From: JBBDIJ01 sp040880485
GTDB taxonomy: Bacteria > Bacteroidota > Rhodothermia > Balneolales > Balneolaceae
DNA: 64,000 bases
Assembly: GCA_040880485.1 (NCBI GenBank)
Contig: JBBDIJ010000009.1
Location: forward strand, 124,001-188,000
Direction: 5' to 3'
The translations under genes were made by a program, and so were the position numbers. Shown one piece after another: positions 53,100 through 61,514 of the stretch (positions within the stretch are counted from its first letter, which is position 1; each line of letters starts with the position of its first letter). Under the pieces are notes generated by a model that worked only from the letters and a program-made list of their open reading frames with translations, was not told the DNA's origin and ran no database searches.

Positions 53100-54899
53100 T
53101 TGAAATCTCTGGCAAAACTCAATAGATATCTATTTCGTTACCGGGGCACAGTGCTATTGGGAGTACTGTTTCTGACTGCAGCAAACTTTTTTCTGATCTG
53201 GATTCCTGTGCTCATCAGACAGACGATGGATGAGGTGGAGAGGCTTTCTTCCGACTATTCACAATCGGGTGCAAGTGTTCTTGAAGTTCTCTTTTCAGAA
53301 GAGGCCGGCGCTATTCTTGCCTGGAACTCCCTGTTTCTTACGGGGGCTGTTGCCATGTATGGTCTTTTTCTGTTTGCCACTCGTCAAACTCTAATTGTGA
53401 GCTCCAGAAAGGTAGAGTATGATATCAGGAATGATATTCTTGACAAACTGTTCTCCCTGCCTCAGGAATATTACTCTGAAATGAGCCCCGGGGAGCTTTA
53501 TGTTCGGGCCACAGAAGATGTAGCACGAGTACGTGAGTATTTTGGGCCGGTTTTGATGTACACAGTAAACACCATTACAAGAGCAGGGTTCATCATTGTA
53601 ATGATGATTATTGTTAGTCCGGATCTGACAGTTTGGGCTCTTTCTCCACTTCCTTTGCTCTCTGCTTTTGCCTACTGGGTGAGTGGCTTTATCCACAAGT
53701 ACCAGACGCTTATTCAGGAGCAGTACTCGCGAATTGCTGGAAGTGCGAATGAAGCATTCTCATCTATTCGATTGATAAAGGCATACCGACGTGAATCAAA
53801 CGAGCAGAAAAAATTTGAACTGGAGAGTGAAGAGTACAGAAAGAAGAAATTGAAACTCGATATGGTGGAGTCGATGTTTCATCCTACCCTCAATTTATTG
53901 ATAGGCATATCGGTGATTGTTGTCATTTGGCAGGGGGGAAGAATGGTTATTGAAGATCAGCTGACTGTTGGTAACATTGCAGAATTCATCATTTATGTGG
54001 CCTATTTGACCTGGCCGGTCGCTGCTCTTGGATACACAGTAAACAGATTCCAGAAATCGATTGCATCCTGGGAAAGAATCGAGGAGGTTCTTGACGAGAG
54101 TTTCGATATAGAGGATGACAAGAACACAGTAAAGGGCGATATTTCGGCTAATGGGGATATCGTATTCGAAAACGTAAGTTTCAAATACCCTGGAGCCGAG
54201 GAGTATGCAGTCAGAGATATTTCCCTGACTATTCCATCCGGAAAACGGGTAGCATTTATAGGAAGGACAGGGTCCGGAAAGAGCACTTTGATTCAACTGA
54301 TTCCGCGACTTTATGACCCTCAAAAAGGACGTATACTTTTGAACGGTATAGACCTGAAACAGTGGCCTCTGGCAGATCTTCGTCGCGGAATCGGGTACGT
54401 GCCTCAGGATACTTTTCTCTTTTCAACTACGATTCGTGAAAATATAGCATTCGGAGTAAATGAGGCCGATGATATGCAGGTTCAACTGGCAGCAAAGAAA
54501 GCTCATGTCCTGGACAATATTTTGGAATTTGAGAAAAAATTTGAGACTATTGTTGGTGAGCGGGGTATCACTCTTTCGGGCGGTCAAAAACAAAGAACCG
54601 CGATAGCAAGAGCACTGATCAAGGACCCCGACATCATCATACTGGACGACTCCTTAAGTGCTGTAGACACGAGGACCGAAGATACCATCCTCAGACAACT
54701 GCAAGAGGAGTTGAAAAGAAGGACTACCATCATGATCAGTCACAGAATCTCATCTGTAATGAGTGCCGACATCATTTACTACCTCGATGATGGTACTCTG
54801 GCTGAAAGTGGCACTCACAGAGAGTTGATGGCACTGGACGGACAGTATGCGACGACCTACAGAAAACAGCTTATTGAGCAAGAACTGGACGAAATCTGA
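53100..54899 (+). CDS. ABC exporter subunit 1 (degenerate ATP site half)
   Basis: 599 residues, one six-helix permease domain (~15-320) fused to an ATPase. It starts with TTG at 53100: the frame is blocked by TGA at 53076 and has no ATG between. Walker A is GRTGSGKST (~390), Q-loop VPQDTFLF, signature LSGGQKQRTAIARAL (~490), Walker B IIILDDSLSAVD (~513). The catalytic Glu after Walker B is Asp, a hallmark of the degenerate site in heterodimeric exporters. The partner is probably the gene at 56281. Substrate (lipid, drug or peptide) is unknown. Confidence 0.88.
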   Translation: MKSLAKLNRYLFRYRGTVLLGVLFLTAANFFLIWIPVLIRQTMDEVERLSSDYSQSGASVLEVLFSEEAGAILAWNSLFLTGAVAMYGLFLFATRQTLIVSSRKVEYDIRNDILDKLFSLPQEYYSEMSPGELYVRATEDVARVREYFGPVLMYTVNTITRAGFIIVMMIIVSPDLTVWALSPLPLLSAFAYWVSGFIHKYQTLIQEQYSRIAGSANEAFSSIRLIKAYRRESNEQKKFELESEEYRKKKLKLDMVESMFHPTLNLLIGISVIVVIWQGGRMVIEDQLTVGNIAEFIIYVAYLTWPVAALGYTVNRFQKSIASWERIEEVLDESFDIEDDKNTVKGDISANGDIVFENVSFKYPGAEEYAVRDISLTIPSGKRVAFIGRTGSGKSTLIQLIPRLYDPQKGRILLNGIDLKQWPLADLRRGIGYVPQDTFLFSTTIRENIAFGVNEADDMQVQLAAKKAHVLDNILEFEKKFETIVGERGITLSGGQKQRTAIARALIKDPDIIILDDSLSAVDTRTEDTILRQLQEELKRRTTIMISHRISSVMSADIIYYLDDGTLAESGTHRELMALDGQYATTYRKQLIEQELDEI

Positions 54900-54967
54900 A
54901 TCGAGAATAGCAGGGGATTACATCGCTGGAAAAGCATGCCCCCTGAAAACATGACGGGAGACACAAT

Positions 54968-56197
54968 ATGATCATTGTACCACTAGGCGTAGCATCGGCC
55001 ACCCCCACAGCAACCCGGCATTTGCCATCAGTTGCTCTCTGGAGGGAGGGAAGTGTATTTCTATTCGATTGTGGTGAAAACACACAGATGAGAATGCTGC
55101 AGGCGAGCCTGAAGCGTTCAAAAGTAGATTACATATTCCTCTCCCACTTCGACACCGATCACTACTCCGGCCTTATGGGCCTTCTTTCGACACTGCAGCT
55201 TCAGCGACGTGAGAAACCACTTGTATTGGCAGGTCCAAAAGGACTTCGTGAATATGTAGAGTGGAATTTCAAATTTGCCAATCTGCAACTCTCTTATGAA
55301 CTTGTTTTTAAAGAGCTGGAGGAGGATTTCGAGGTAGAACGCGTAGTGGATGAAGAGGAGTACTATGTTGAAGCCAGACCGCTAAAGCATAACATCTTTT
55401 GCATTGGTTACCGTTTTCAGGAAAAAGACAGGCCCGGAAAGGTGGATGCAGAAAAGGCTTTAGAGAGAGGAATAACCGAAGACTGGCAATACAAAGACTT
55501 GAAGGCGGGCAAGGATGTTTCACTCCAAGATGGTACCGTAGTTGAGGCATCTGACATTGTGGGTCACCCGAGGCCTGGCGACAGTGTTGCATACATCACA
55601 GATACCAGATATTGTCCGAATGCCGTCAAATTGGGGATGAACACAAACATCCTCCTGCATGAAGCTACATTTGGAGAGAGCCTCTCGGATAAAGCGGAAG
55701 AGACCGGCCATTCGACCGCTCGGGATGCCGCTCGGGTAGCAAATGAGGCACAAACCAAGCTGCTGGTTATCACTCACTTTTCTGCCCGCTATACCAACCC
55801 GTTTGTACTGCTTCGGGAAGCGAGAGAGCACTTTTTCCCCACCTGGATTGCAACTGAATTAAGGCCGATATACACAGATCCGGCACACGAAAAAGGGATG
55901 ATTAAGCCAAGAGTATTTATCAAAGAGATCGACAATTCTTCGGGGAAGGAGAATAAAAAGAATAGATCAGACGACAGTAAACAGAAGCGCTTTCGTAAAA
56001 GGAAATCTGGCAGAAAACGGACGTCGTCAGGATCTGCTCCTTCAAGAACAAGACGAAGTGAAGGGGGCGAAAGCGGAAGGACGCGTAGACCAGCGCAAGA
56101 AAGTTTTCGCAAGAAACGTGAATCCGGAGACGATTCGTCACGCAAACCGAGGCATATTACTCCACGTACGCCTTTCGATGATTTTGACAGATTTTGA
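54968..56197 (+). CDS. RNase Z-like metallo-beta-lactamase protein with basic tail
   Basis: 409 residues. The fold follows tRNase Z: GVASATPTATRHLPS start, metal motif SHFDTDHYSGL (His60, Asp62, Asp64, His65), HNIFCIGYRFQEKDRPGK, GDSVAYITDTRYC, LLHEATF, TGHSTARDAA and VITHFSARY. The usual motif is HxHxDH; here the second position is Asp62. Residues ~320-409 are a Lys/Arg/Ser-rich, probably disordered tail absent from typical RNase Z, perhaps RNA-binding. It sits between two ABC exporter genes. The fold is sure, activity as tRNA 3'-processing enzyme is not. Confidence 0.8.
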   Translation: MIIVPLGVASATPTATRHLPSVALWREGSVFLFDCGENTQMRMLQASLKRSKVDYIFLSHFDTDHYSGLMGLLSTLQLQRREKPLVLAGPKGLREYVEWNFKFANLQLSYELVFKELEEDFEVERVVDEEEYYVEARPLKHNIFCIGYRFQEKDRPGKVDAEKALERGITEDWQYKDLKAGKDVSLQDGTVVEASDIVGHPRPGDSVAYITDTRYCPNAVKLGMNTNILLHEATFGESLSDKAEETGHSTARDAARVANEAQTKLLVITHFSARYTNPFVLLREAREHFFPTWIATELRPIYTDPAHEKGMIKPRVFIKEIDNSSGKENKKNRSDDSKQKRFRKRKSGRKRTSSGSAPSRTRRSEGGESGRTRRPAQESFRKKRESGDDSSRKPRHITPRTPFDDFDRF

Positions 56198-56280
56198 ACC
56201 ATTGTTCATTCTGGAATCCCAACGATTCATAAAACAGGGAGCGAAATCTTTTACTTCCTCAAGGAACGGAATAGCGCACG

Positions 56281-58128
56281 TTGAATAAGACCAATAAAAA
56301 TGGAGCAGTTGACTCGGTTCTTATACGCCGTCTCTATCAATTTCTGAGACCTTACCGCTGGTATGTACTCCTTGCAATCTTACTGACACTCGCAGCATCG
56401 TTTCTTGCAGCCATTGGCCCTAAACTTACACAGATCGCAATCGATGACTATATCGAAGTGGAAGATTTTCAGGGCCTCGCCTGGATTGTTCTGCTTCTGA
56501 TTGCAGTTCTTATCGGTGAGTTTATTCTATTGGTTGCCAACACTTACCTCACAAGGTGGTTCGGTCAGGGTACTCTCTTTAGTCTGCGGAATGCGGTTTT
56601 TAAAAAGATTCAGTCTCTTCACGTCCAATTTTTTGACCGAAACCCAATTGGCCGGCTCATCACCCGGACGACAAGTGACATTGAAGCACTCAGCGAACTG
56701 CTCTCCGACGGGGTGGTCAATATGGCAGGAGATCTCTTCAGGATCATCTTTATCCTGGCATTTATGATTGCCATGAGCTGGGAGTTAACGCTTGTGACGA
56801 TTCTGGTACTTCCCATACTCTTCTATGCAACATTCTGGTTCAAGTCCCGTGTTCGCATCTCCTTTCTGGACGTCCGTGATCAGATCGCACGACTCAATTC
56901 ATTTGTACAGGAGCATATTAACGGTCTTTCCATTGTTCAACTCTTTAACAGGGAGAAAAAGGAGAGTGAGAAATTTCTGACTATCAATTCAGATCACCGA
57001 AGGGCGCATATCGACACGATATTCTATTTTTCCATATTCTGGCCCCTTGTAGAGGTGCTCGCAAGTCTTGCAATGGCCCTTGTCGTCTGGTATGGTGGAG
57101 CCAGAGTACTCACGGAAGAGCTTACACTTGGGGTACTTGTTGCATTCATCCAGTATGCGAGACAGTTTTTCAATCCCATTCGTGGATTGTCCGAGAAGTA
57201 TAACACGTTGCAGTCTGCACTTGCTTCGTCGGAACGCATTTTTAATGTACTGGATACAGAAAACCGGATCACGGATCCGGACAATCCACTGCAACTGGAT
57301 AAAATGGAGGGTCGTATCGAGTTTCGAAACGTCTGGTTTCGATATCTTAAAAGTGATGAAAACTACATAATCAGGGATATCAGTTTTACAGTTGAACCGG
57401 GAGAGTCGATCGCAGTCGTGGGGGCAACAGGCGCCGGAAAAACGACACTGATTAATCTTCTTTTAAGATTTTATGACATAGAAAAAGGGGAGATCTTTAT
57501 TGACGGGACTGAAATTCGGAAGCTTGCATTGAAGGATTTGAGATCACGTTTTGCACTTGTCCTGCAAGATAATGCACTTTTTGCAGGAACGATTTTAGAC
57601 AACATCACATTGGGTAATAGTGAGATAGGCCGCGATAAAGTGGAGAGGGCTGCGAGGGAGGTGGGTGCTCACAGATTTATCTCCAGGCTACCCGGTGGCT
57701 ACGATTTTCCACTTAGAGAGCGCGGCTCATCACTTTCAATGGGGCAGAGACAACTCATCTGTTTTGTGAGAGCGATGGTGTACGATCCCGAGATATTGAT
57801 TCTGGACGAAGCAACCTCAAACATAGATACAAGAACTGAAGAGTTGGTAGCACGAGCTTCAAAGAAAATGATGAAACATCGAACTTCAGTTGTAATCGCT
57901 CATCGCCTTTCGACCATTCGTGATGCCGATCGCATTCTGGTCATGCACAAGGGTGAACTGAGGGAGAGTGGCAGCCATTCAGAACTGCTCGCAAGAGAAG
58001 ACGGTATTTACCGTCGTCTTCATGAACTGCAATACAGAGAGCAGGACTGGGCGGTTGGTTCAGCCCACACTGGTTTGATTAAATCTGGCAAGACAAAGAC
58101 GAAAACAAAAAAGGAAGACCATGAGTGA
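56281..58128 (+). CDS. ABC exporter subunit 2 (canonical ATP site half)
   Basis: 615 residues, six membrane helices then ATPase. It starts with TTG at 56281. Walker A is GATGAGKTT (~380), signature LSMGQRQLICFVRAM (~482) in place of LSGGQ, and Walker B ILILDEATSNID (~504) with a normal catalytic Glu. The intact Walker B here and intact signature in subunit 1 would form one working site; the other two form the degenerate site. This pattern matches heterodimeric type-IV exporters such as TmrAB/SmdAB. A short basic C-terminal tail follows (KSGKTKTKTKK). Confidence 0.88.
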   Translation: MNKTNKNGAVDSVLIRRLYQFLRPYRWYVLLAILLTLAASFLAAIGPKLTQIAIDDYIEVEDFQGLAWIVLLLIAVLIGEFILLVANTYLTRWFGQGTLFSLRNAVFKKIQSLHVQFFDRNPIGRLITRTTSDIEALSELLSDGVVNMAGDLFRIIFILAFMIAMSWELTLVTILVLPILFYATFWFKSRVRISFLDVRDQIARLNSFVQEHINGLSIVQLFNREKKESEKFLTINSDHRRAHIDTIFYFSIFWPLVEVLASLAMALVVWYGGARVLTEELTLGVLVAFIQYARQFFNPIRGLSEKYNTLQSALASSERIFNVLDTENRITDPDNPLQLDKMEGRIEFRNVWFRYLKSDENYIIRDISFTVEPGESIAVVGATGAGKTTLINLLLRFYDIEKGEIFIDGTEIRKLALKDLRSRFALVLQDNALFAGTILDNITLGNSEIGRDKVERAAREVGAHRFISRLPGGYDFPLRERGSSLSMGQRQLICFVRAMVYDPEILILDEATSNIDTRTEELVARASKKMMKHRTSVVIAHRLSTIRDADRILVMHKGELRESGSHSELLAREDGIYRRLHELQYREQDWAVGSAHTGLIKSGKTKTKTKKEDHE

Positions 58129-58375
58129 GAAAAAGATAAATAAGGAGGAGCTGAAAGAGGCTCTGGACGAGAAAAGGATGCTTCTGGAGAATGCCTATGA
58201 AGAGATGGCAGAGAGGCTTAGGGACGAGACATCCAGACTGGAACGTGATTTGCGCCATGAATATCGAAACGCGCGGCGCTATGTACGTGCGAACCCCGAA
58301 AGAGGAATAGGGATCGCATTTGCGAGTGGCCTTCTTACGGGTGTGGTCATAGCCAAACTGCTCACACGTTCATAG
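58121..58375 (+). CDS. YqjD/ElaB-like small membrane protein
   Basis: 84 residues: a charged coiled-coil region (residues ~5-50, many Lys/Glu/Arg) followed by a Pro-Glu-Arg turn and a C-terminal glycine-rich helix (GIGIAFASGLLTGVVIAKLL). This layout is that of YqjD/ElaB/DUF883 tail-anchored inner-membrane proteins, some of which bind ribosomes in stationary phase in E. coli. It overlaps the ABC gene by eight bases. Function is not determined. Confidence 0.75.
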   Translation: MSEKKINKEELKEALDEKRMLLENAYEEMAERLRDETSRLERDLRHEYRNARRYVRANPERGIGIAFASGLLTGVVIAKLLTRS

Positions 58376-58463
58376 ACAAGCTCATTCGTGATCCGTGTTC
58401 AGGTGAGTTCAAATGGATTATGAGATATCGGTGGCATCCAAATTCTGTGACGCCTATTTTCAG

Positions 58464-58478
58464 GAACCGTTCAGGTTC
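58464..58478 (+). terminator. Small hairpin before prfB
   Basis: GAACC-GTTCA-GGTTC, with an outer CAG/CTG, lies 85 bases after the YqjD-like gene. There is no strong T-run; it may end the ABC exporter transcript or lie in the prfB leader. Confidence 0.3.
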
Positions 58479-58542
58479 TGAAGGTGTAGTCGTTTTGGTG
58501 AATAAGTTGCCGGAACGGGTCTAAAACAACAGGAGAAACGCT

Positions 58543-59656
58543 ATGGAGAAGGTTAATACGGATCAACTAACAGAACTATTCGAGCGACTGGATGCGCTCA
58601 GGGGGTATCTTTGACTACGATAAACGTCGTGTTAAAATCATAGAGCTCGAGGAGAGATCTGCTGAACCCGGGTTTTGGAACGACCCTGAAAACGCAGGCA
58701 GGTTGATGAAGGAGATCGATCGGGAGAAGTCTCTCGTCGGAACATGGGACGAACTCGATGAACTTCGGGAGAGTATCCGGGTGTACGAGCAGTTTCAGGA
58801 TGAGGGTGAGGATGTAATCGAAGATCTGGATCGGGAAATAGATACATTCAGACAAAAGCTGGAGAAGCTGGAGCTCAAGAACATGCTCACCGGCGAGGAC
58901 GACCATCGGGATGCTCTGGTCACGATCAACCCCGGTGCCGGGGGAACGGAGAGCCAGGACTGGGCAGATATGATCTTTCGCATGGTTACCCGCTGGGCAG
59001 AAAAGAGTGGATATGACGTTTCGGTCATACAGTATCAGCCGGGAGATGTAGCCGGTATTAAATCCGCTACCATAGAGGTTGTGGGCCCCAATGCGTACGG
59101 GTTTTTGCGTTCTGAAAGTGGAGTACACCGCCTCGTTCGAATCTCTCCTTTCGACAGCAATTCGAGACGTCACACCTCCTTTTGCTCAATCTTTGTTTCA
59201 CCTGTTATTGACGACACCATAGAGCTGGAGATCAGTGAAAGTGATGTGGAACTGCAGCGTTTCCATGCAAGTGGTGCCGGCGGGCAGAATGTGAATAAAG
59301 TGGAGACGGGTGTAAGGCTGATCTGGGAAGGCTCTCTTTCTGACGGAAGCAGTGAACGGGTTGTTGCAGAGTGCCAGCAGGAGAGGTCTCAGCTGCAAAA
59401 CCGTGAAAAAGCGATGCTGCTACTGAAGTCAAAGATTTATGAGCTTGAAAAAAACATTCGTGAGGCGGAGAAAAAGAGTTTGGAAGACTCCAAAAGCAAG
59501 ATTGAGTGGGGCTCACAAATACGTTCCTATGTCTTCCATCCCTATAATATGGTAAAGGACCATCGTACAGAGCATGAAACTGCCGATACGGATGGCGTAA
59601 TGGATGGTAGCCTGGATGAGTTTATCAAGGCGTATCTGATGTCCAGAATATCCTGA
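58543..59656 (+). CDS. prfB: Peptide chain release factor 2, with programmed +1 frameshift
   Basis: The frame starting at ATG 58543 (AGGAGA seven bases upstream) reads 23 codons to TGA at 58612-58614. Shifting +1 after CTT gives GAC and continues to 59656, so the product is join(58543..58611,58613..59656), 370 residues. The slip site AGGGGGTATCTTTGAC is the well-known RF2 autoregulatory one: an internal Shine-Dalgarno, slippery CTT and UGA read by RF2 itself. Stop-codon motif SPF is in RISPFDSNSR and the GGQ catalytic motif is in ASGAGGQNVNKVET. It releases peptides at UGA and UAA. Confidence 0.97.
58596..58615 (+). promoter_or_regulatory. Programmed +1 frameshift site in prfB
   Basis: The run AGGGGG-TAT-CTT-TGA-C (58600-58615) contains an SD-like AGGGGG three bases before the CTT P-site codon. 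Low RF2 leaves the UGA unread and favours the shift, making the site a sensor of RF2 level. Confidence 0.95.
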
Positions 59657-59657
59657 T

Positions 59658-60272
59658 ATGATCTGGGTTGGTGTCACAGGTGGCATAGGGAGTGGCAAGA
59701 GCGAATTGTGCCGGCAGATGGAACGCAATGGGGCAAGAGTACTGTATGCAGATGATCTGGCCAGGAAGTTGATGCAGTCGGATTCAGTGCTTACAGCACA
59801 GATTCGAAACACCTTCGGGGATGAATCCTACCTCGATGATGGAACATTGAATCGTTCCTGGCTTGCGAAAGAGGCATTTCAAAAGGGGCGTGTGGATGAA
59901 TTGAATGATCTGGTTCATCCGGTGGTGGAGAGAGAGACAAAAAAGCGGATGCAGATAGCGGAGAAGGAGGGAGTGGACGTGTTTGTCAAAGAGGCTGCTC
60001 TGCTACTCAGAAATGGAAGGCCTCCGGAAATGGACCGGGTTATTCTGGTACTGGCTAATCGCGATACAAGAATTGAGCGCACAGTAAAGCGCGATCACTT
60101 CAGTCCGAAGGAAGTAGAGAATCGCATGGCCAGGCAGCCAATTTTTGAAGAACTCCTGCATCTGGCCGATGAGGTCATAGTGAATGAGGGAACAGTGGCT
60201 GATCTCCAGTCACGTGCCGACTCTCTCTATAAAAGCCTCCTTCAGGAGAGCCGTAGCTCTTCGAGCCGCTAA
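59658..60272 (+). CDS. coaE: Dephospho-CoA kinase
   Basis: 204 residues. The P-loop is VTGGIGSGKSELCRQM, followed by VLYADDLARKLM and LVHPVVERETKKRM, the family substrate segments. It phosphorylates dephospho-CoA, the last step of CoA synthesis. It starts one base after the prfB stop. The stop overlaps by four bases the convergent DUF192 gene. Confidence 0.95.
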   Translation: MIWVGVTGGIGSGKSELCRQMERNGARVLYADDLARKLMQSDSVLTAQIRNTFGDESYLDDGTLNRSWLAKEAFQKGRVDELNDLVHPVVERETKKRMQIAEKEGVDVFVKEAALLLRNGRPPEMDRVILVLANRDTRIERTVKRDHFSPKEVENRMARQPIFEELLHLADEVIVNEGTVADLQSRADSLYKSLLQESRSSSSR

Positions 60273-60778
60273 TTGATGCGATAATCGATTTTCATCCCTT
60301 CTACAATATCGTATCGGATTGTATATCCCGCAATGGTCTCTACCACATACTTTGCCGGATATTGAGATGGAATACTTTCCTGGGAAAAAGCCGGAGCATT
60401 TCTGAAGATATGTACGATTTCCATCTCGCCGTTAATAAAAAGAAGATCAAGAGAGAGAGGAGTATTGGCCATCCAGAAACTTCGCTCCTCCTCCTCTTCA
60501 AAGATAAAGATCATGCCATGATCCTCCGGTAACTCCGATACACCCATTAACCCCTCGGAACGGCTCATTTCGTCATCAGCAACTGCGGCATTTATTGTGA
60601 CGACACTTTCACCATCGCTGTTCAAAATGTCGACCACCGCACTGTATTCGAGTTGGCGGTCAGTATCGACTACAGGTGGATCGACTCTCTCCTCACTGCA
60701 GGATATAAGTGAAATAATAACCAACCCAAACAGGGTGGTCAAAGTGGTACGGTATGCAAAATTGGAGAATTGGATCAT
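60269..60778 (-). CDS. DUF192 lipoprotein
   Basis: 169 residues from ATG 60778 (a longer start at 60823 is possible). A signal of ~25 residues ends in the lipobox SLISC, so it is probably lipid-anchored. The body matches DUF192: RSEGLMGVSELPEDHGMIFIFEEEEERSFWMANT read as its core, with LFINGEMEIVHIF and the tail VVETIAGYT. The family has no settled role. Start choice follows the position of the hydrophobic segment. Confidence 0.85.
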   Translation of the reverse strand: MIQFSNFAYRTTLTTLFGLVIISLISCSEERVDPPVVDTDRQLEYSAVVDILNSDGESVVTINAAVADDEMSRSEGLMGVSELPEDHGMIFIFEEEEERSFWMANTPLSLDLLFINGEMEIVHIFRNAPAFSQESIPSQYPAKYVVETIAGYTIRYDIVEGMKIDYRIN

Positions 60779-60929
60779 TTCATATAAACAATTTTTATCT
60801 GTTATCGACCTGAAGAAGGTCATTCTTTTTCTTTAAAAACAAAAATATGTTCGTTTCTGAACTCTGCAGTAATGTAGCTGTTAATGGGAAAGAGGGGGGA
60901 TTCAGGTTCGCCATTGGTTGGTTTTCTCA

Positions 60930-60948
60930 GGCGAAAAAGCTATCTTTT
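60930..60948 (+). promoter_or_regulatory. Weak candidate promoter of rimP-nusA-infB
   Basis: TATCTTTT at 60941-60948 resembles a TAnnTTTG -7 element (last base T), with TTGG about 19 bases upstream near 60918. It lies between the divergent DUF192 and rimP genes. The match is imperfect. Confidence 0.25.
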
Positions 60949-60957
60949 GAATCTGTA

Positions 60958-60988
60958 GTGAGCGCCGGAGAGGTTCTCACTTTTTTTT
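60958..60988 (+). promoter_or_regulatory. Hairpin plus T-run in the rimP leader
   Basis: GTGAG (60958-60962) pairs with CTCAC (60976-60980), with an inner CC/GG and loop GGAGA, followed by eight T (60981-60988) and then rimP 21 bases later. It has the form of an intrinsic terminator placed inside the leader, as expected for attenuation, or a 5'-end stabilising stem if the start site is near 60955. Confidence 0.5.
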
Positions 60989-61009
60989 GTTAAAAGGACG
61001 GGTGTTTCG

Positions 61010-61468
61010 ATGAATTCGGACCGAATAAAACTTATTAAAGATCTTGCCAAACCTATTATTGAGAAGGAAGATATGTATATGCTCGATGTAGAGTTAAAAC
61101 CAGGTAAGGAGACCGTTGTCTGGATTTTTGTCGATGCAGAATCGGGAGATGTGAATGTTGAAGCCTGCGGACGAATTAGCAGAGAGCTTGGATTTGTATT
61201 GGATGCTCATGATTCTGCATCTGGCCGATACCGGCTCAATGTTTCCTCACCCGGACTGGATCGCCCATTGACGGATGAGCGGCAATATATAAAGAATATT
61301 GGTCGTCAGATACACTGTAAAATCGGAAAAGAGGACACGCCGGAACATGTTGAGGGCGTATTAAAAAGTGTCTCTGATAGAACGATTGAGGTACAAACCG
61401 GGGAGGATGACCTCCGTACAGTCCATCTGGAAATAATATCTGAAGCCAAAATTATTCCACAGATCTGA
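61010..61468 (+). CDS. rimP: Ribosome maturation factor RimP
   Basis: 152 residues. The N-terminal domain holds LDVELKPGKETVVWIFVDAESGDVNVEACGRISREL, in parts, and the SSPGLDRPLTDERQYIKNIGRQI segment, the RimP signature; a C-terminal SH3-like domain follows. It assists 30S subunit assembly. It heads the conserved rimP-nusA-infB cluster, 46 bases before nusA. Confidence 0.94.
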   Translation: MNSDRIKLIKDLAKPIIEKEDMYMLDVELKPGKETVVWIFVDAESGDVNVEACGRISRELGFVLDAHDSASGRYRLNVSSPGLDRPLTDERQYIKNIGRQIHCKIGKEDTPEHVEGVLKSVSDRTIEVQTGEDDLRTVHLEIISEAKIIPQI

Positions 61469-61514
61469 CTGCTTATACCGCACAGACTGACTTTAACTGA
61501 TGAGGACTCCATCC

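Noticed and set aside
58592..58612. Possible start of prfB inside the frameshift region
   Set aside because: The upstream ATG at 58543 with a good ribosome site and the exact RF2 slip site explains the gene better.
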